Origin: Rhipicephalus microplus
Taxonomy: Eukaryota; Arthropoda; Arachnida; Ixodida; Ixodidae
Direction: 5' to 3'
DNA length: 64,000 bases
NCBI RefSeq assembly: GCF_043290135.1
Contig: NC_134709.1
Coordinates: 67,449,456-67,513,455 of the forward strand
The notes beneath the pieces are model-generated. The model made no database searches. It was given only the letters and a program-made list of their open reading frames with translations, and was not told where the DNA came from. Every line of letters begins with the position of its first letter. The stretch's first letter is position 1. The position numbers and the translations under genes were made by a program. Positions 33,900 to 45,480 of the stretch are shown piece after piece.

Positions 33900-34220
33900 A
33901 TGGTCATTCTTGAAAGAGAGCCGAACTGGAGGAAAAGGTAATAAATTACTCGAGTCATGGCACATTCAGAGAACAGCCCATAACATAACCACTCTCTCGG
34001 AACCCTTCCCCCTAGGGTATAAACATGGACTGCGCTCAACGGCAAAAGGAGAGAGAGAAAGGAGGGGGGTCATTATCCGCCCCGCGAGTGCTTTGAAGAC
34101 GCCACTGCTACGTAGTCTCCCAGTCACCCCTGAGGAAGAAACTAAATCGGTTTCGAAATGTCGGGTTTTTTCAAAACAAGTGGTTGACGTCTCAATGATC
34201 TCCCAAGTCTTAAACTTCCC
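33900..34220 (+). mobile_element. Penelope-like element terminal region (pLTR-like)
   Basis: In a DOT1L intron, 'ccctagggtataaacatgga' gives a TATA-like box. The sequence then runs to 'gaagaaactaaatcggtttc' and 'gaaatgtcggg', the characteristic 3' part of Penelope-like terminal repeats in which a hammerhead ribozyme fold is embedded. No coding part is seen, so this is a fragment. The edges are approximate. Confidence 0.6.
34130..34165 (+). ncRNA. Degenerate hammerhead-ribozyme motif
   Basis: In order: CTGAGGA (34130-34136; the catalytic box is normally CUGAUGA), stem II GAAAC (34138-34142) pairing perfectly with GTTTC (34150-34154) around a 7-base loop, then the invariant GAAA (34155-34158) and TGTC starting stem III. 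Penelope-like elements are known to carry such motifs. The T-to-G change in the core suggests this copy does not cleave. Confidence 0.55.
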
Positions 34221-34505
34221 CCTCGTGTGTTAGCTCAATGCACATGCGCCACTGCAGGGAAAGCCCTCTGTTTATAGCTTTCAATTCGAACAAATTTTCG
34301 GGCCCCTTCGAGTTCGAATTATCGAGATTCAACTGTACTACCCACCACTACCATGCTGGCTAAACTGCTGTGTTTGCAACTCTTGCAGAAACTAGTTAGA
34401 AGTCAACCAACCTGCCCACACCAAAATTTAATGCGGTTTTCTGATTACCTTGAACATTATGAAAATTTGTCCAATAATCACCTAAAACCTCTTTGTGCAA
34501 CTTAC

Positions 34506-35916
34506 CTTCGACATCCACTCCAGTTTCAGACTTCATACGTATGCACACAGTCTTGTCCCCAAGCCCTAACAGAGGAGGCTTGATGCTCTCCACCGTCGCG
34601 TCTGTACCGCGCAGCTTGTGCGGCGAGTGCTTTCGTTTGAGTTTTCGTGATGCTCTGTCCTCCCGCTTCGGGCTGTAGCCGTTCCGCGAAGCTAGAAGGC
34701 TGCCCAGGTTTAAGATGAGCCCATTGGACGGTTTTGACGGAGGTGCTGCTGTGGGCGTGGCTGCATCGTCCAGTTCCGCTTTCTTCTTGGCCTGTTGAGG
34801 CAGAGGTGGTGAGGCAGACGCTGACGGAGGCGGTGGAGGTGGGGGCGGTGGTGGTGGAGGTGGAGGCGGCGGCGGAGGAGGGCTGGTATCCCGTTTCCGA
34901 GGTGACTTTCTATGCTTGGACTTGGACGGCGAGCTGCTCTTGCGCGATGACATATGTGCAGCTCCGCCGCAACTACTCGCAGCAGGCGACTCCTCGAGTG
35001 GTGTCTTTGGCGTCGGCGGCAGTTCGTCCTGGGTGGCACAGTGTATTGGAGATTCCGGTGGAGGAGCTGTCGTTCGCGGCTGCAGCGGCAATGGCACCTT
35101 ATGGTGGCTCGACTTTGTTGGGGACTTGTCCCGACTTACGTGCAACGTGTCCACGGTCTTTGTTGCCACTGCCGTCGGTGCAGCAGCCAGAGAGGCTTCG
35201 GTGTGAGCGGCCGAAGCTCGCCCAGCGGCCATTGCCGGAGAGTAGGTCATCGAGAAGCAACTCGCGTCGACAATGTCCTTGATACCGCTCCGAATGACGG
35301 GGGGCCGCGATCTCTCCGGTTGGGTATCCTCAGCATTCAAAGTTGCCGACACCGCCACCTTGGAAAGAGAAGCAGCGGCAACCTTGTCTTTGGTACCTTT
35401 TTCCTTTGGCGGGGCACTCTGTATGACACTAGGCGGCCCACCGACAGGAGGGCCATGCTCCGTAACCACGCTGCTCGAATCTGTCGGCACCGGCGACTCC
35501 TGAGCGGCCGTCTTTGCCAAAACGGAAGTGGACGGCCAAGCGGCAGCGGGCGAAGCCGATGTCATGGCCTGGGGTCCTAGCTTGGGGGGCGGCGGCGTTG
35601 TCGCACGAATGATTCGATTTGACAAGTCATCGGGCTTGCTGTCCATCTGCTGCTGCGTTGCAATGGGATCAGAGACAAGGTCGGGGACTGGTCCCGCAAG
35701 AGAGATTGGCACAGATGGAGGCTGTGGGTGTTGCTGCATTGTGGCGAAAGGAGAGACAAGCGTGGGCGGCCTCCGTGGAGGTGGCGAGACTAGGGTGCGT
35801 TCCAGCTCCTGCACTTCACCTTCCAGCTTTTGGACTTTGTTGTGAAGCTTGCGACGCTGTGACAGGGTGCTGCTGATTTCGCGCAATATGTGCTCCTGTG
35901 ACAGCTGGCTCAGCTC
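34506..35916 (-). CDS. DOT1L: DOT1L large exon (last coiled coil, then Pro/Ser-rich)
   Basis: A 1,411-bp exon. The acceptor is gtcatattgcag and the donor GTCGAAG|GTAAG. It starts ELSQLSQEHILREISSTLSQ and continues RRKLHNKVQKLEGEVQELER, matching the last part of the vertebrate coiled-coil region ('LSLEKLLKEKQALKSQISE...LQISIVELEKSQ'), which in DOT1L binds AF10-type partners. It then turns Ser/Thr/Pro-rich, with a polyproline run of about 18 residues, a basic SKSKHRKSPRKR patch, RASRKLKRKHSPHKLRGTD and PPLLGLGDKTVCIRMKSE near its end. The phases fit both neighbours exactly. Confidence 0.88.
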
Positions 35917-36374
35917 CTGCAATATGACGTTTGTAGCAGTGGATGTGAATGCCCTGATCAAATTCACACACATTGTATGCCTACTGATCTCAAAGAACTG
36001 TACAAGGCTCCCCATATGTCAATGTACTTTTATAGTGCTCTGTATTCCATCCGCTTCTCGCTTTGTATGGAATACGGAGCAAGTATTCTGTTTGGATTCA
36101 AGTCAAAACCCACTAAAAGATACAACAAATGTCAGAACTGTGAAAGAAAGAACAATAAGCAAAGAGCACGGAGAGCTTTCTGACCTTCAGAAAGCCCATC
36201 AATCGTGGAAGTTGGCGCTGTGTGTACATTCTTATTCACTAGACCTTGTTCCTTGTGCAGTTCTTACATTTCTTATGACCTACCAACAGTCAAGACACAA
36301 CCAAAGTACATGTAAACATGACAGAAAAGAGGAAGGTTCCAGAATGAATGTTAATAAGACAATACATGTGAATT

Positions 36375-36855
36375 TCCTCTTCTTTATTTCAACTATGATA
36401 TCCTTAACCCCCGTTTGTCCCCTAATCCACTCTGCTCTCTTCTTGTCTCTTAAGGTTACACCTACCATTTTTCTTTCCATTGCTCGCTGCGTCGTCCTCA
36501 ATTTAAGCTGAACCCTCTTTGTAAGTCTCCAGGTTTCTGCTCCGTAGCTAAGTACCGGCAAGATACAGCTGTTATATACCTTCCTCTTGAGGGATAGTGG
36601 CAATCTACCTGTCATAATTTGGGCCGGGCATGTAGCACGTAGACAGGATAACCGCTGGTCATTAAGGGTAACTAACTGGATTCCCAGAGAAGGGAAGCGG
36701 GTTAGGGGGAGACAGAAGGTTAGGTGGGAAGATGAGATTAAGAAGTTTGCGGGTATAAATTGGCAGCAGCAAGCACAGGACCGGGTTAACTGGCGGAACA
36801 TGGGAGAGGCCTTTGTCCTGCAGTGGACGTAGTCAGGCGGATGATGATGATGATG
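36375..36855. mobile_element. RTE LINE 3' end with internal inversion (twin-primed)
   Basis: A 481-bp insert between perfect 11-bp copies of ACATGTGAATT (36364-36374 and 36856-36866). The right part (about 36620-36855) is sense on +: WAGHVARRQDNRWSLRVTNW ... NWRNMGEAFVLQWT, a stop, then a (GAT)n tail. The left part (36375 to about 36615) is on -: GRLPLSLKRKVYNSCILPVL ... DIIVEIKKRK. In RTE proteins the second block directly precedes the first, so the 5' piece is inverted at the joint. It lies in a DOT1L intron. Confidence 0.88.
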
Positions 36856-37893
36856 ACATGTGAATTATCAATCTGTATATCATTTCTAAACATATCTTAA
36901 CGAAACAACCAAGCAGACCCCAGTGTAACACTGGATGATGACGGCCCTTCAAGCCATCAACATAACGGAGGACTGGCTGGTTACCCTTAAATTTATCACT
37001 GCTGTTGTTGAAACTTTCAATAAACGAGAAGACTTGCGATTTCTCCCATTTCTGTACTGCATGGCGAATAGTAAAGCACCTGCTGATTGTATAGTTAATG
37101 CAAGCTTCACACACCTCATGACCTGAACGATGTCTTCACGCAAACGAAGCGTCCGCTGTATAAAGGCTCGTTTTATAAGAATGCCCGTAACGCCACAAAA
37201 TGGCCCTTGATGCGCTGGTCGTTAGGGCTAACATTATGCTAGTGCAGCCCACAGCAAGCACAAAGCGATGCCCCTCACTCGTATCAAAGCAATCATTTCG
37301 GGTTTCGATTACAATATTGACAGAGTGCTGGGGCAAAGCAGCCCGTAAAAAAAACTACACCACATGAAGGTCAACATGCTCTGAGCCACAAACAACACGT
37401 CCCACGTCCCCATTAATGCCGCTTAAACAGCCCACATGACCTTCTGTCAAATTGAAGTTTGCATTGGTTGAATTAATGGTCCAATTGATGTCCGCATTGG
37501 TTATAAACTTGTGGACACAAACAGTGCTACGTGCGCTGTCACCGTAGGTCTGCAAAACGCACAAATTTCGAGGTGCCCACTGTGCTTACACAAGTCTGGA
37601 GCCACTACTGCATGCATCTCTCGCTACTTGCAGACTTGCTATGTGCAAATTTGGCTTCAATCACTTCGTTAAATGAAAGAAAAAATTCGATTCAGGCTGT
37701 CTGATGATTTGAAATATATTCTAATAGAATTTAATTTGGCATCACTGCTGTTGTATTCGATTATGTTCTAAAGTTAACTATTCGCACATCCCTCGGTTGC
37801 GACTCCTTGTGGGGTCGGAAAATGCTCTTCAAGGAATCCAGCGATAGAATCCCTGTTCCGGACGCCTCTTCGAATATTCCAGCCAACACTTAC

Positions 37894-38163
37894 CTCAGGG
37901 TTGTGGGGCAGAAAGAAGCCATTGGTAGTCGCCGCAGCAGCCGAGGTGGTAATGGTGGGGACAGCGGCGGAGCTGTCCACTCCTGTCGATGAAGCCAGAT
38001 GGTTGTTGGCCGTGACCCCCTGTGTCGGGGGTAGCGGGACCCTGACGTTTGGAACCTGCCTCGCCAGCACTTCTGCCTGCTGCTCCTCCAGGTGAATGAC
38101 CTCTCGCTCCAAGGTTGCTGCCTTTGCTTGCAATTCCTTGTGGCGCACCACAATTTCTTTTGC
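37894..38163 (-). CDS. DOT1L: DOT1L coiled-coil exon
   Basis: A 270-bp phase-0 exon. The acceptor is gttcggtgcag and the donor GAG|GTAAGT. It begins AKEIVVRHKELQAKAATLER and continues EVIHLEEQQAEVLARQ, a heptad-patterned coiled coil corresponding to 'AQKEISAHNQQLREQSEQLEQDNRAL' in vertebrate DOT1L. A Thr/Ala/Pro linker follows and the exon ends FFLPHNPE. Confidence 0.88.
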
Positions 38164-38378
38164 CTGCACCGAACAAAAAAGAGAAGTAGGACAAGGACGA
38201 AATGATATTTCCTGAAATGTTTTGCAATAATGCAGAATGAAAACTGGTGTGAAAATACAAAAAATACAAGAAAGAATGACACACACAACATTCGTCGTTA
38301 CTTCTGATCGCCATCTTTTTTCTGCTCTGCTGTTCACCTTGTGAAAGACTGCAAAGGATTGTGCACACAGAAAACCAT

Positions 38379-38552
38379 CAGTAAACTGAAATCTGTTACA
38401 CGAAACTGCTGCTTATATGCATATAAAACTGCCTTCAGCACGATTGGTCTCATACTTAGATTCTCCACCCTTGTTCATCTACGAGTAAACAGAATCTCTG
38501 GTAAACGGAAACATTTTCCCAGTGCCTTCAGGTTCCGTTTAACGAGAGTATA
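38379..38552. mobile_element. Tigger-type MITE
   Basis: The start 'cagtaaactgaaatctgtta', the internal 'gagtaaacagaatctctggt' and the end 'ccgtttaacgagagt' match the family seen at 10966. It lies in a DOT1L intron, and its right edge is worn. Confidence 0.6.
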
Positions 38553-38776
38553 AAGTGAGTAGATCAGCTCCGATCCCTGTGCAACATAAGCAAGATAAGC
38601 GTATTTGCAAAATTTTACAATATAGATGTCTTCAAACGCTGAATCTGCTCAATGGGTGTTCGCATATGCTTGCACGTGTGTCCTGTGCCAAAATTTTCTT
38701 GCAATTCCAGGCAACTTCTAATAAGTCAGCCCAGGAGGAACCGAACCGACTAAAGGAATCGACCAAACAATTCCTG

Positions 38777-38812
38777 TGGTCAAATTCTGCTAGTGGTCAA
38801 ATTCTGCTAGCG
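38777..38812. repeat. 18-bp tandem duplication
   Basis: TGGTCAAATTCTGCTAG is repeated twice in direct tandem, with one base difference at the second boundary. Confidence 0.8.
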
Positions 38813-40499
38813 GCCAAGAAAATGATAAAATGTGCCACTGACTCCACTAGGTGGCATTTGACCACACTGTAAGGTTGCCGCAAATCGAACAATCAATACC
38901 GTTTTACTGCCCCAAGGTAGAAAAATGACCATCTAAGAAATGTATAATATCGAATGTGCACCTGATTTTTCAGAAAAAAAAAACATCTTTAATTGTGGCA
39001 GTAAGACAAATTCGGCAAACTATATAAATGCTCATTGTGATCCTCCTTTATTTAGGCAGCACTTTACCACTAAGAAAAACAAAATATGGTGGTGTCTTTA
39101 CCGTCGCAGGCCCGATATCACGTGTTGATCAAATTACTCCTCTAGACTCACAAACAAAATGGAGGACAGCTTCAGAATAACCACTTCATTAGACCATGCT
39201 TCAACACTCTCCAGAGCCTCTAGAACAAATAATGCAGATTGCTACCGATGCCTAAACAAGTAAAATAACATATAGTTCGAAAAGCCCACTTCTATTAGAA
39301 TGAAAGAAATCTCGATAATTCCCCTTTGCCGAGACATGGCAAAGATGAGTCTTTGTTTCTCAAATGAAAAGATAAAACTTCATAAACTGCCACAAACTTT
39401 TATTTACCTGAAGCAGTGTACGATGGCTGTCGGCACTTGCTCTCTGAAGACGCCACTGTACAAACAATTTGACGAGGTGATACACACTGCCGTGAAATCC
39501 GCTGCGCACTGTTATTGCACCCAGGGAAATTGCTTCACAATATGTCAGCGCAGCCTCGACTGCACTCTACTGAATTAATTCTTCCCATAGACGGTGATCC
39601 AACAGGAGCTTTTGGAACGATAATACTCTGAAAAGCACACCCACCTAAAATTTTCCGTACTATATTTCTATAACTGAAATTGTCAGCACCGAAACCAAGC
39701 AACAGTATCCCAATAATAATCCCATGCTGAGGCCCAAATAAAGATGCACTGGTAATGATAATATCAAATACCAAAGCGAGATCCAGAACATACAAATGTG
39801 CACAAGCACCCTTCACCACTGATGGTACAACTCAAGATCGGCGAATGAAACACAATCGTCACAGACCGATAAAGATGGAGCTCGAAGAGTGCACTTGCTA
39901 GACTAGTTCCAGAGTCGCACTATGTTCAGGAGTTTCAGCGCATGCACAATTTCATCTCAACAGCCTAGGCACATCCAAGAATCAGCGTCGACTAAGTCTT
40001 CCCTCTATTTCTTTCCCGCTCGAAAACAGAGTTGGTAGGGGGTGGGGGAACTATCTTCCATGATCGGGAGATGAAATGTCTGCCGGCAAAGTACATTGGT
40101 AGATCATACTACCCACAATCTTTCACATATTCACATGGGCACATTTCACATTCACATTTGTTTGTACCACTGCTAGTTTGTGTAATGAAGTCCTGTATGA
40201 AGGCTTGATTGCCAAAGACTGCACTTTTTTTTTAAAACTTTGGGCTGACTGTCCTTATGTGTCATTTTCTTCCGGCTATGACGCCCAGATGATCTCACAT
40301 GCGCAGCCCAAGGTCTTGTTTGAATTCCCAAAACTGCCCGTATGGTCTGGTGCGAGTACACGGACAACGGCGCTTGCCACACTTCAAGGCGGCCAACAAA
40401 GAGCTAGAAGCAATTCATGCTTTTAAACTGTCACTGCACTTGCGGTTGCTAACGCGGAAAGCTACGTCAAAGACCACAAGTCAAATGACAAATGCTCAC

Positions 40500-40643
40500 T
40501 TTGTTGATAAGGTCGGCGGGTGTGTGGCTCTGCACTCCCAGCTCGTTCATGCGTGCCTTGAGCAGGACCACGCTGTCATCGATGAGGTGCTTGATCTGCC
40601 GCTCCAAGTGTGCTGCTTTAGCCACTAGCCTCTCGTTGCGTTC
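40500..40643 (-). CDS. DOT1L: DOT1L coiled-coil exon (48 codons)
   Basis: Phase 0 at both ends. The acceptor is tctttctggcag and the donor AAA|GTGAGC. It encodes ERNERLVAKAAHLERQIKHL and then DELGVK-like residues (RMNELGVQSHTPADLINK), matching 'EKNAQLLGAAQQLLSHC...KLDELGVKALTYNDLIQAQ' of vertebrate DOT1L. The ELGV...DLI motif makes the assignment firm. Confidence 0.92.
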
Positions 40644-41245
40644 CTGCCAGAAAGAAAGAGATAGGATCACAGGCCACCACCATTAGGAACTTTTTCACCA
40701 AAAACACCACCATTTCAAATGTGGCCACCATGGCTAGAACAGAAAAGTATGTTTTTTTTTTTTTTTTCAGGGACACAGAATGAAAACGTTAACTTGATGT
40801 CGATAGTTTAAATAGCAGTCCAGAAACCTCGTAACACAATTTGTGCCAAGGAAGTAGTTAATTTAAAATGAATTCACTTTTTTGCTGTGCACACCATGTC
40901 AGCGCACTTTAAATCACCCGCCTGAAAACAGACCTTTTGACGTCACAGTAGCCATGCTCAACTTTGTCCGCCTCAAATGCACGGTCACCAACATATGCAA
41001 AGAGTTGTAGGAGTGCAAGTGAGTGAAAGAAAGTGCCATATGTTGCTGTAGGAAAGTACGGGTTTTTACTAAAGATTAAATAACAATATCTTTTCTCAGT
41101 AATGAAATGGTGAACTTTGGTGCTTCATAACTTTTGTTGTCATAAAGCTAGAACCATAAAATTTTCTTTTTGCACTCGTTAATAACTGTAAATGCAACAA
41201 CATTTAGTTCAACAGGATCCATACAGCCAGCTTAATGAAAAGATT

Positions 41246-41313
41246 CACTACGGCGTCTCTCATAATCATATGGTGGTTTTGGGACGTTAAACCCCACATA
41301 TCAATCAAATCAA
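41246..41313 (+). mobile_element. 5'-truncated Ruka SINE (68 bp)
   Basis: Only the 3' end is present ('ggcgtctctcataatcatat', 'gggacgttaaaccccacata'), flanked by the perfect 14-bp duplication TTAATGAAAAGATT (41232-41245 and 41314-41327). The duplication shows this is a genuine short retrotransposition product and not a later deletion. Confidence 0.88.
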
Positions 41314-41356
41314 TTAATGAAAAGATTGAATTAAATTTCAGTTAAAGAATAATTAA

Positions 41357-43503
41357 GGGGGGGACGCGACTTTGGGATCGCGAAAAACGGCAAAAAAATC
41401 GATTTTTTGAAACTCAAGTTTTCAGTTTCTGGAACCCTTTTTCTATCTGGTTCCAAAATATCTACACTGAAAACCGCGCAGAAGTGCTTCGGAAAATTCG
41501 TTTCACCCACCTAGGTAGCAAAAATTTTCCTGGAAATGGCGAGAAAACGGCGATTTTCAAAAAATAATAGCTTCGCTATGCTTGGGCCGGGAGCCGGCTT
41601 CTTGGGCTCATCGAAAAGAGCATTTCTCCGTGTTTAACTTTCCCGCCTCAGCTGGCTCCTCCCTTTAGCAACAAGCGAGCAAAACCCAAATGTTTGAAGG
41701 TCGTTTTGAGTCCCTTGATTGGCCGTAGCCGCCATGTTGCCTCAGCTCGCCTCGCTATTGGCCCGATGCTCGCTCCGGGAGATCGTTGTCTGCTGCTTGT
41801 GCGTCGCGAGGACATGGCTCTCGAAAATCGCCACTTCATGACGTGTTCACGGCTTGATAATCACTTAAGATATAACTACGCTTTAGTTACGAGCAGTAAG
41901 CGGATGCGCGATCAGGTTACTACGAGCGTCAGCGCAGTCTACGAGCCCCACGCGTCATTGAAGTCGTCTTTAGCCCTAACTCCGCCGACTGCGGGCAGGA
42001 ACGACACGCTAGCGCATTCGTAGCGACGTGCTTCTTCGCAAGCAACGAAGCTGTAAGCGGCGGCACGATCTGATTACTACGAGTGGCCGCACCGGATGCA
42101 CGATCAGATTACTACGAGCGGGCGCGCGGCGGTCTACGAGTGCGGCGCGTCATCGGAGTCGGCTTCAGGCCTAACTCCGCTGACAACGAGACTGCGGGCA
42201 GGAACGACGCGCAAGCGCACTTTTGATGACGTGCTTCTTCGCAAGGAATGTACCACATCACTCGCTAGCTCCTCTGAATATTGTACGGGCATTTTACGCA
42301 TCGGCAGCGGACAACACAGTCAAGCTCGTCACCCCCCCCCCCCCCCCTTCACTGCCAAGGATCGCTCGGAACAGCAACTAGCAGTTTCGCGCGTCGTCAT
42401 TCGAAAATGCAATGCCAAGTGCAGTGCGTTCCGATTTTTTGTCTTCGTAGTTACAAATTTCGCACATCGTCATCGAACGCCACCGGCAAGTGCATTACGC
42501 GCCGGCTGCACTGTCCACGCGGCCGCGCACCCCACGGTCATATGGAGTGCCGTCAGTAAGCTTTTGTGATGCGATTCAGACGTGCTTGGAGCAGTGCTTG
42601 ATATCGCCACGATTGTCTATGAATGTTCCGAGATTAATGAATTGCTGTAGATTAGAGTTTCCGCGACAGGCTATATGATGATGCGTTTCACGGCTAGAGC
42701 GGCGAAAGAGCATGTGTGAATCAGGGGCACGAATTTTTATATGCCCGTTTCGTGTCATTAATTATACTGCTAGAAATTCCCGTGCCACCAGTCTTCTGCC
42801 CATAACTTTGTTATTTAGAAAGAAGAAGGCATAGGTCGTCATGGTGTGATCCATTTTTCTGATGCAATAAACTTCTCTCCAAATAAAAAAGTTCAGTGAA
42901 TATTTGTAATCAAGTACTTAATTACACTAATTACAACTTCAGCACAAAAAAAGTATGTTTAATAATTTCAGTATATGGTTTTATTCAATTTCAATCTTTT
43001 CTGTCATACCTATCACACCACTCCTTCATACAAAGAACTTGGTTTGAAATTCATACTTGTTCTTTGTAACTCATGAAAAGGAGTAAATCATGAAAAGAAG
43101 TCAATATCACGAGGCAAACCTGAGATCACAATTTTTAGGTGTCTTAGAGACGTAAAGAAAAGTTGAAATTTTACACGCAGCTTTCTCAATACTCTTTTTT
43201 TTTTTTTTTGACATTATGCTCAGCCCCTCCACATGGTTCAATGAAGAAATAATTTGTTTCTCGTAAAGTATTCGTGGTATCGCTTTAAATTTTTTATGGA
43301 AGCACTGTGGGGTTATTCTTAGTGTCTGTGCCAATTTTCATCAATATCCAACGAGAAACAAAAAAGTTCATTGAAAAAAAGCCTGTCGAAAACTTCATGA
43401 AACTGCATACTTCCCTATTCTAGACACTTATGAGTATGCATGCCAAATTTCATTGCCGTAGGTCAACAGATAAAAAAGTTTTTTTTCAAAGCCGCCTCCC
43501 TAC
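41357..43503. mobile_element. TTAA-flanked non-autonomous element (2.1 kb)
   Basis: Bounded by TTAA on both sides (41353-41356, 43504-43507). The left end is GGGGGGGACGCGACTTTGGG and the right end, on the other strand, reads GTAGGGAGGCGGCTTTGAAA. The ends resemble those of the 3-kb TTAA elements at 46797 and 49943. No conserved protein is seen. The middle holds a diverged direct duplication (about 41900-42050 and 42090-42245) and a C16 run (42332-42347). It is probably mobilised by the same type of transposase. Confidence 0.65.
41900..42245. repeat. Diverged direct duplication, period about 190 bp
   Basis: 'gatgcgcgatcaggttactacgagcg', 'cgcgtcattgaagtcg', 'cctaactccgccgac' and 'actgcgggcaggaacgac' in the first unit recur in the same order in the second, as 'gatgcacgatcagattactacgagcg', 'cgcgtcatcggagtcg', 'cctaactccgctgac' and 'actgcgggcaggaacgac'. 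A partial third occurrence of 'gatctgattactacgag' lies between them. Confidence 0.75.
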
Positions 43504-43763
43504 TTAAACATTACTGAAGGGTTATATAAAAAGCAAGTTCATGTTTGCTTTGTACGCATGTAAATACACAATCACTGATGTTTTCATCATCCTGTCTCAA
43601 ATAAAAGCGATTTCTGTTTCAAACTTCTACTGTGGTTAGAGAATCGAACTGGGTAGACACACCCTCTACCATCCCAGCTAATCAAAAGGATAGCAGATCA
43701 CAAAGGCAGGTCCAAATTAATCAGTAGAAATCACACTGGCGATTAGCATTAACTGCCCCAACC

Positions 43764-45443
43764 TACCCGCATATAATACAAGGTTTTTTTCCAAATATTA
43801 GCGTTCCAAATTTCCACTTAATACTATGTGCGGATCCGAACGAAAACTTACTCGAAAAACGAAATTGTGCTTGAAGTTTCGGTTTCGTAACTGCCGCTTG
43901 GCTACGGCTTCGTTTTGTCTACGAGTGGCTACGGCTTGGCTTTGTTATCTTCGCGCCCTCGTGTGGCAAAAGTGAGCGCTAGCACTATTTCTTTGCTGTT
44001 GAGTTTTTTGAGCGCTTGGACAGCGGACGGGCGAACGTGTGAACCTGCTGTGTTTTGTGCCTCACTTCGCAAAGGTGCAACATGCCAGGCCACCGAAACC
44101 AGTACTCGGCTGCATTCAAAAGAAAGGTCATATCGCAGCTGCCAAGGAAATCGACAACAGTATGACCAGAAGACAGTTCGAAGTCACCGAGGGAAGTGTC
44201 CGTGGATAGGGATGACAGAAAGAAGCGCTTTTCGCGTGCAGCAGAAAGCAAAAAAGCTTTCGCGGTCCGAAGAAAGCAGCCTTCCCAAAGAATGAACTCG
44301 CACTGACAGAGTTCTTCAACAGCAGCAGGCGGAGCACTTGCCAGTCATCATAGATCTGATGCAGACGAAAGCGAGGAAGCTGGCGAGAGAAAAGGGGGTG
44401 TTGAGCTCGGACTTCAAAGCCAGCAAGCACTGGATCTATCGTTCCATGTTCCGAGCCGGATTTTCCCTGCGTTGGCGAACCTCCATTTCTCAGAAGCTCC
44501 CTGAAGGCTTTGAAGAGCTTCTTATCTAATTTAAACGCCATGAGATTACGTTGCGCCGCTCACAGAACTTCCAGCTGGGACAAATCGGCAACGCCAATCA
44601 AACGCCAGCTTACCTGGACATGCCATCGCCCCTTACAACTCATGAGAAGGGCTCAAAGCAGGTTAGCGTCCGTACCACAGGCAATGAAAAAACTCCTGTC
44701 ACAGTGGTGTCGTCGTGCATGGCGGATGGCCACAAGCTCCCACCTTATGTCATCTTCAAGTGCAAGACAATGCCGAAAGGGGAGGAGCTACTGAAGAATG
44801 TCATCGTGAGATATCATGATAAAGGCTGAATGAACGAAGACCTTGTCCTAAACTGGGTAAAGTCCATGTGGTGCAGACGGCCTGGTGCCCAGCTGTCTTT
44901 TCCATCCATTCTGGTGCTGGACGCATTTCGCTGCCATTTGGCCGACTTAGTGAAGAGGCTCTTGCGCCACTGTGGCACGGAACTGGTCGTTATCCCGGGT
45001 GAGATGACATCCCAACTGCAACCTCTCGACGTTTGTAAAAATAAGCCGTTCAAGGATGCGGTTAAGTGTTGCTAGGCCGAGTGGACGCGCTCAGGTGAGC
45101 ATGCAGTTACGCCGACAGGGCGGCTGAAACGGGCATCGCCAGCCACGCTATGCGATGGATCGTGGACGCTTGGGCAAGCATCCCAGAGGACTTTGGGCGT
45201 CGTTCCTTCAAGAAGTGTGGCATCTCTAATGCCCTCGATGGCACAGAAGACGAGCCCCTATTTGACGATTTTTCTGACAAGGAAATGTCTGAAGAAAGTG
45301 CACTTGAAGACGACAGCGATTGACATGGCGGATGTTTGCTCAATAAATGTGTTTTCGGTGACCTTTCCTACGTTGTTTTATACGTGGGTACAATTTTTTT
45401 CATCTCGCGCCTCTAAAATTTGGCCTCATATTATATTCGGGTA
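43764..45443 (+). mobile_element. pogo/Tigger-type DNA transposon, dead
   Basis: Imperfect inverted repeats TACCCGCATATAATACAAGG (43764-43783) and, on the other strand at 45443-45424, TACCCGAATATAATATGAGG enclose a broken transposase gene. The outer limits may extend a little further on both sides. Confidence 0.6.
44081..45324 (+). pseudogene. POGK-like pogo/Tigger transposase pseudogene
   Basis: The N-terminus reads MPGHRNQYSAAFKRKVISQL, as in pogo-type DNA-binding domains, followed by frameshifts. The DDE domain is then recognisable: SVRTTGNEKTPVTVVSSCMA, DGHKLPPYVIFKCKTMPKGE, SILVLDAFRCHL (second Asp) and VVIPGEMTSQLQPLDVCKNK (third Asp). The first catalytic Asp, expected in 'N-x-D-[QE]-T-P', is Asn (NANQTP). 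At least three in-frame stops interrupt it, two replacing likely Trp codons (TGG to TGA/TAG). It cannot be active. Confidence 0.8.
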
Positions 45444-45480
45444 CGTATTATACGTGGCTATTTACGGTAATTTTCATTGT

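Noticed and set aside
37735..37800. hAT-like end ('aactattcgcacatccct')
   Set aside because: No partner end or duplication found.
42096..42569. 157-codon open frame inside the 2.1-kb TTAA element
   Set aside because: Crosses the duplication and a C16 run, and shows no transposase motif.
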